A DNA stretch of 64,000 nucleotides from Streptomyces griseochromogenes (GTDB taxonomy: Bacteria > Actinomycetota > Actinomycetes > Streptomycetales > Streptomycetaceae). Position 1 is the first letter of the stretch. Every line of letters starts with the position of its first letter. The translations under genes were made by a program, and so were the position numbers. The notes beneath the pieces were generated by a model. The model searched no databases. It was not told the origin of the DNA and saw only the letters and a list, made by a program, of their open reading frames with translations. Location: the NCBI RefSeq assembly GCF_001542625.1, contig NZ_CP016279.1:10478001-10542000 (forward strand), given 5' to 3'. Positions 63,377 through 64,000 of the stretch are shown here, piece after piece.

Positions 63377-64000
63377 ATGGAGATCATCGGACGTGGCTTC
63401 CTCGCCAGGCATCTGCGGCCGATAGCCGACGCCCACCCCGGGGTTGTTCTGCTGGCGGCCGGGGTGTCGGCGGCAGGGGACAGCCCGCAGGCCGAGTTCG
63501 GCCGGGAGGCCGATCTCCTCTACGAGACCATCGGCCACTGCGAGGAGCGCGGCAAGCGACTGGTGCTGTTCTCCACCGCTGCCACCGGCATGTATTCGCT
63601 GCGGGGCGAGGCGGGACGGGAATCCGGACCGGTCCGGCCGGCGACGGCGTACGGCCGGCACAAGCTCGCCCTGGAAGCGGTCCTCGCCTCCTCACGCCTC
63701 GACTATCTGATCCTGCGCCTCGCCCACGTGGTCGGTCCGCACCAGCCGGCTCACCAGCTCCTGCCGTCGCTCACCCGGCAGGTCGCCTCGGGCGCGGTCA
63801 GGATCTACCGCGGCGCGCGACGGGATCTGATCGACGTCAGCGACGTGGTGCACATCGTCGACGGGCTGCTGAGCACGGGCGTCGCCCGTGAGGTGGTGAA
63901 CGTCGCCTCCGGCCGCGCGGCGCCGGTCGAGGAGATCGTCGGCCACATCGAGACCTGCCTCGGCGTCCGTGCCGAGCGCGAGTTCCTGGACGCCGCCGGC
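63377..64000 (+). CDS. NDP-sugar epimerase/4-ketoreductase-like (3' end outside window)
   Basis: The frame from ATG 63377 is open for 208 codons to the window edge, so the C terminus is missing. It is an extended-SDR protein with a short cofactor motif (IIGRGFLARHL), LFSTAATGMYS and catalytic YGRHK, then RLAHVVGP and DLIDVSDVVHIVDGL. Compared with the gene at 44302 the N terminus is shortened. It probably reduces C-4 of a deoxysugar. It shows the cluster continues to the right. Confidence 0.8.
   Translation, partial: MEIIGRGFLARHLRPIADAHPGVVLLAAGVSAAGDSPQAEFGREADLLYETIGHCEERGKRLVLFSTAATGMYSLRGEAGRESGPVRPATAYGRHKLALEAVLASSRLDYLILRLAHVVGPHQPAHQLLPSLTRQVASGAVRIYRGARRDLIDVSDVVHIVDGLLSTGVAREVVNVASGRAAPVEEIVGHIETCLGVRAEREFLDAAG

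Noticed and set aside
24845..64000. Assignment to cervimycin, landomycin, polyketomycin or lactonamycin clusters
   Set aside because: Each shares some gene types, but none known to me has the NRPS, ligase-carrier, LLM and seven-GT combination; naming a product would be a guess.

Overview
The window is high-GC actinomycete DNA, almost certainly a Streptomyces chromosome. Evidence: strong G/C bias in third codon positions, GTG/TTG starts, a Tat/Sec-exported FG-GAP protein, a helicase with an RGG-like tail, a Glu-Asp-Phe tRNA cluster, and SARP and DesK/NarL-type regulators.

Region 1 (1-21.1 kb) is ordinary chromosome. It holds a truncated GAF protein, an exported PAF-acetylhydrolase-like esterase, and a NarL-type two-component system. 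Next comes a redox-stress block: two near-identical nitroreductases flanking an NmrA-like protein, then a divergent FMN-azoreductase/MarR pair whose two promoters share one palindrome. An arsenic locus follows (arsR-aquaporin-arsC, divergent arsM). Then come tRNA-Lys, an APC permease, the FG-GAP protein, a DEAD-box helicase, a lipoprotein, a zincin, a metallophosphoesterase and tRNA-Glu, tRNA-Asp and tRNA-Phe.

Region 2 (21.1-24.8 kb), directly behind tRNA-Phe, is a mobile-element graveyard: an rve-type transposase tail, an intact DUF234-like ATPase behind a perfect inverted repeat, and two decayed integrase-like genes. It marks the left edge of a genomic island.

Region 3 (24.8-64 kb, continuing past the right edge) is a biosynthetic gene cluster that I cannot match to a known product. 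The core is a type II PKS operon (O-methyltransferase, didomain aromatase/cyclase, KS-alpha, CLF, ACP) transcribed away from a deoxysugar operon (3-dehydratase, RmlA, RmlB). Around it are seven GT1-family glycosyltransferases, two 4-ketoreductase-like enzymes, an SDR, two O-methyltransferases and two ABC exporters. There is also an unusual aminoacyl/acyl branch. It comprises a truncated-C/A/PCP/C NRPS whose code reads as glycine-like, a free AMP ligase with its own carrier protein, a flavin reductase plus an FMN luciferase-like monooxygenase, and a CerJ-like KASIII acyltransferase. Regulation appears to use a SARP, with candidate 11-bp-periodic binding boxes at four operon starts, and three response regulators with one DesK-type kinase.

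The most striking structure is reciprocal decay. At 28.8-30.9 kb a condensation-domain gene is a pseudogene beside an intact KASIII gene. At 48.3-57.1 kb the paralogous condensation domain is intact and the paralogous KASIII is a pseudogene. Two copies of an acyl-transfer module seem to have collapsed into one shared set. The likely product is a multiply glycosylated aromatic polyketide carrying an amino-acid- or acyl-derived group. That product is inference from gene content.
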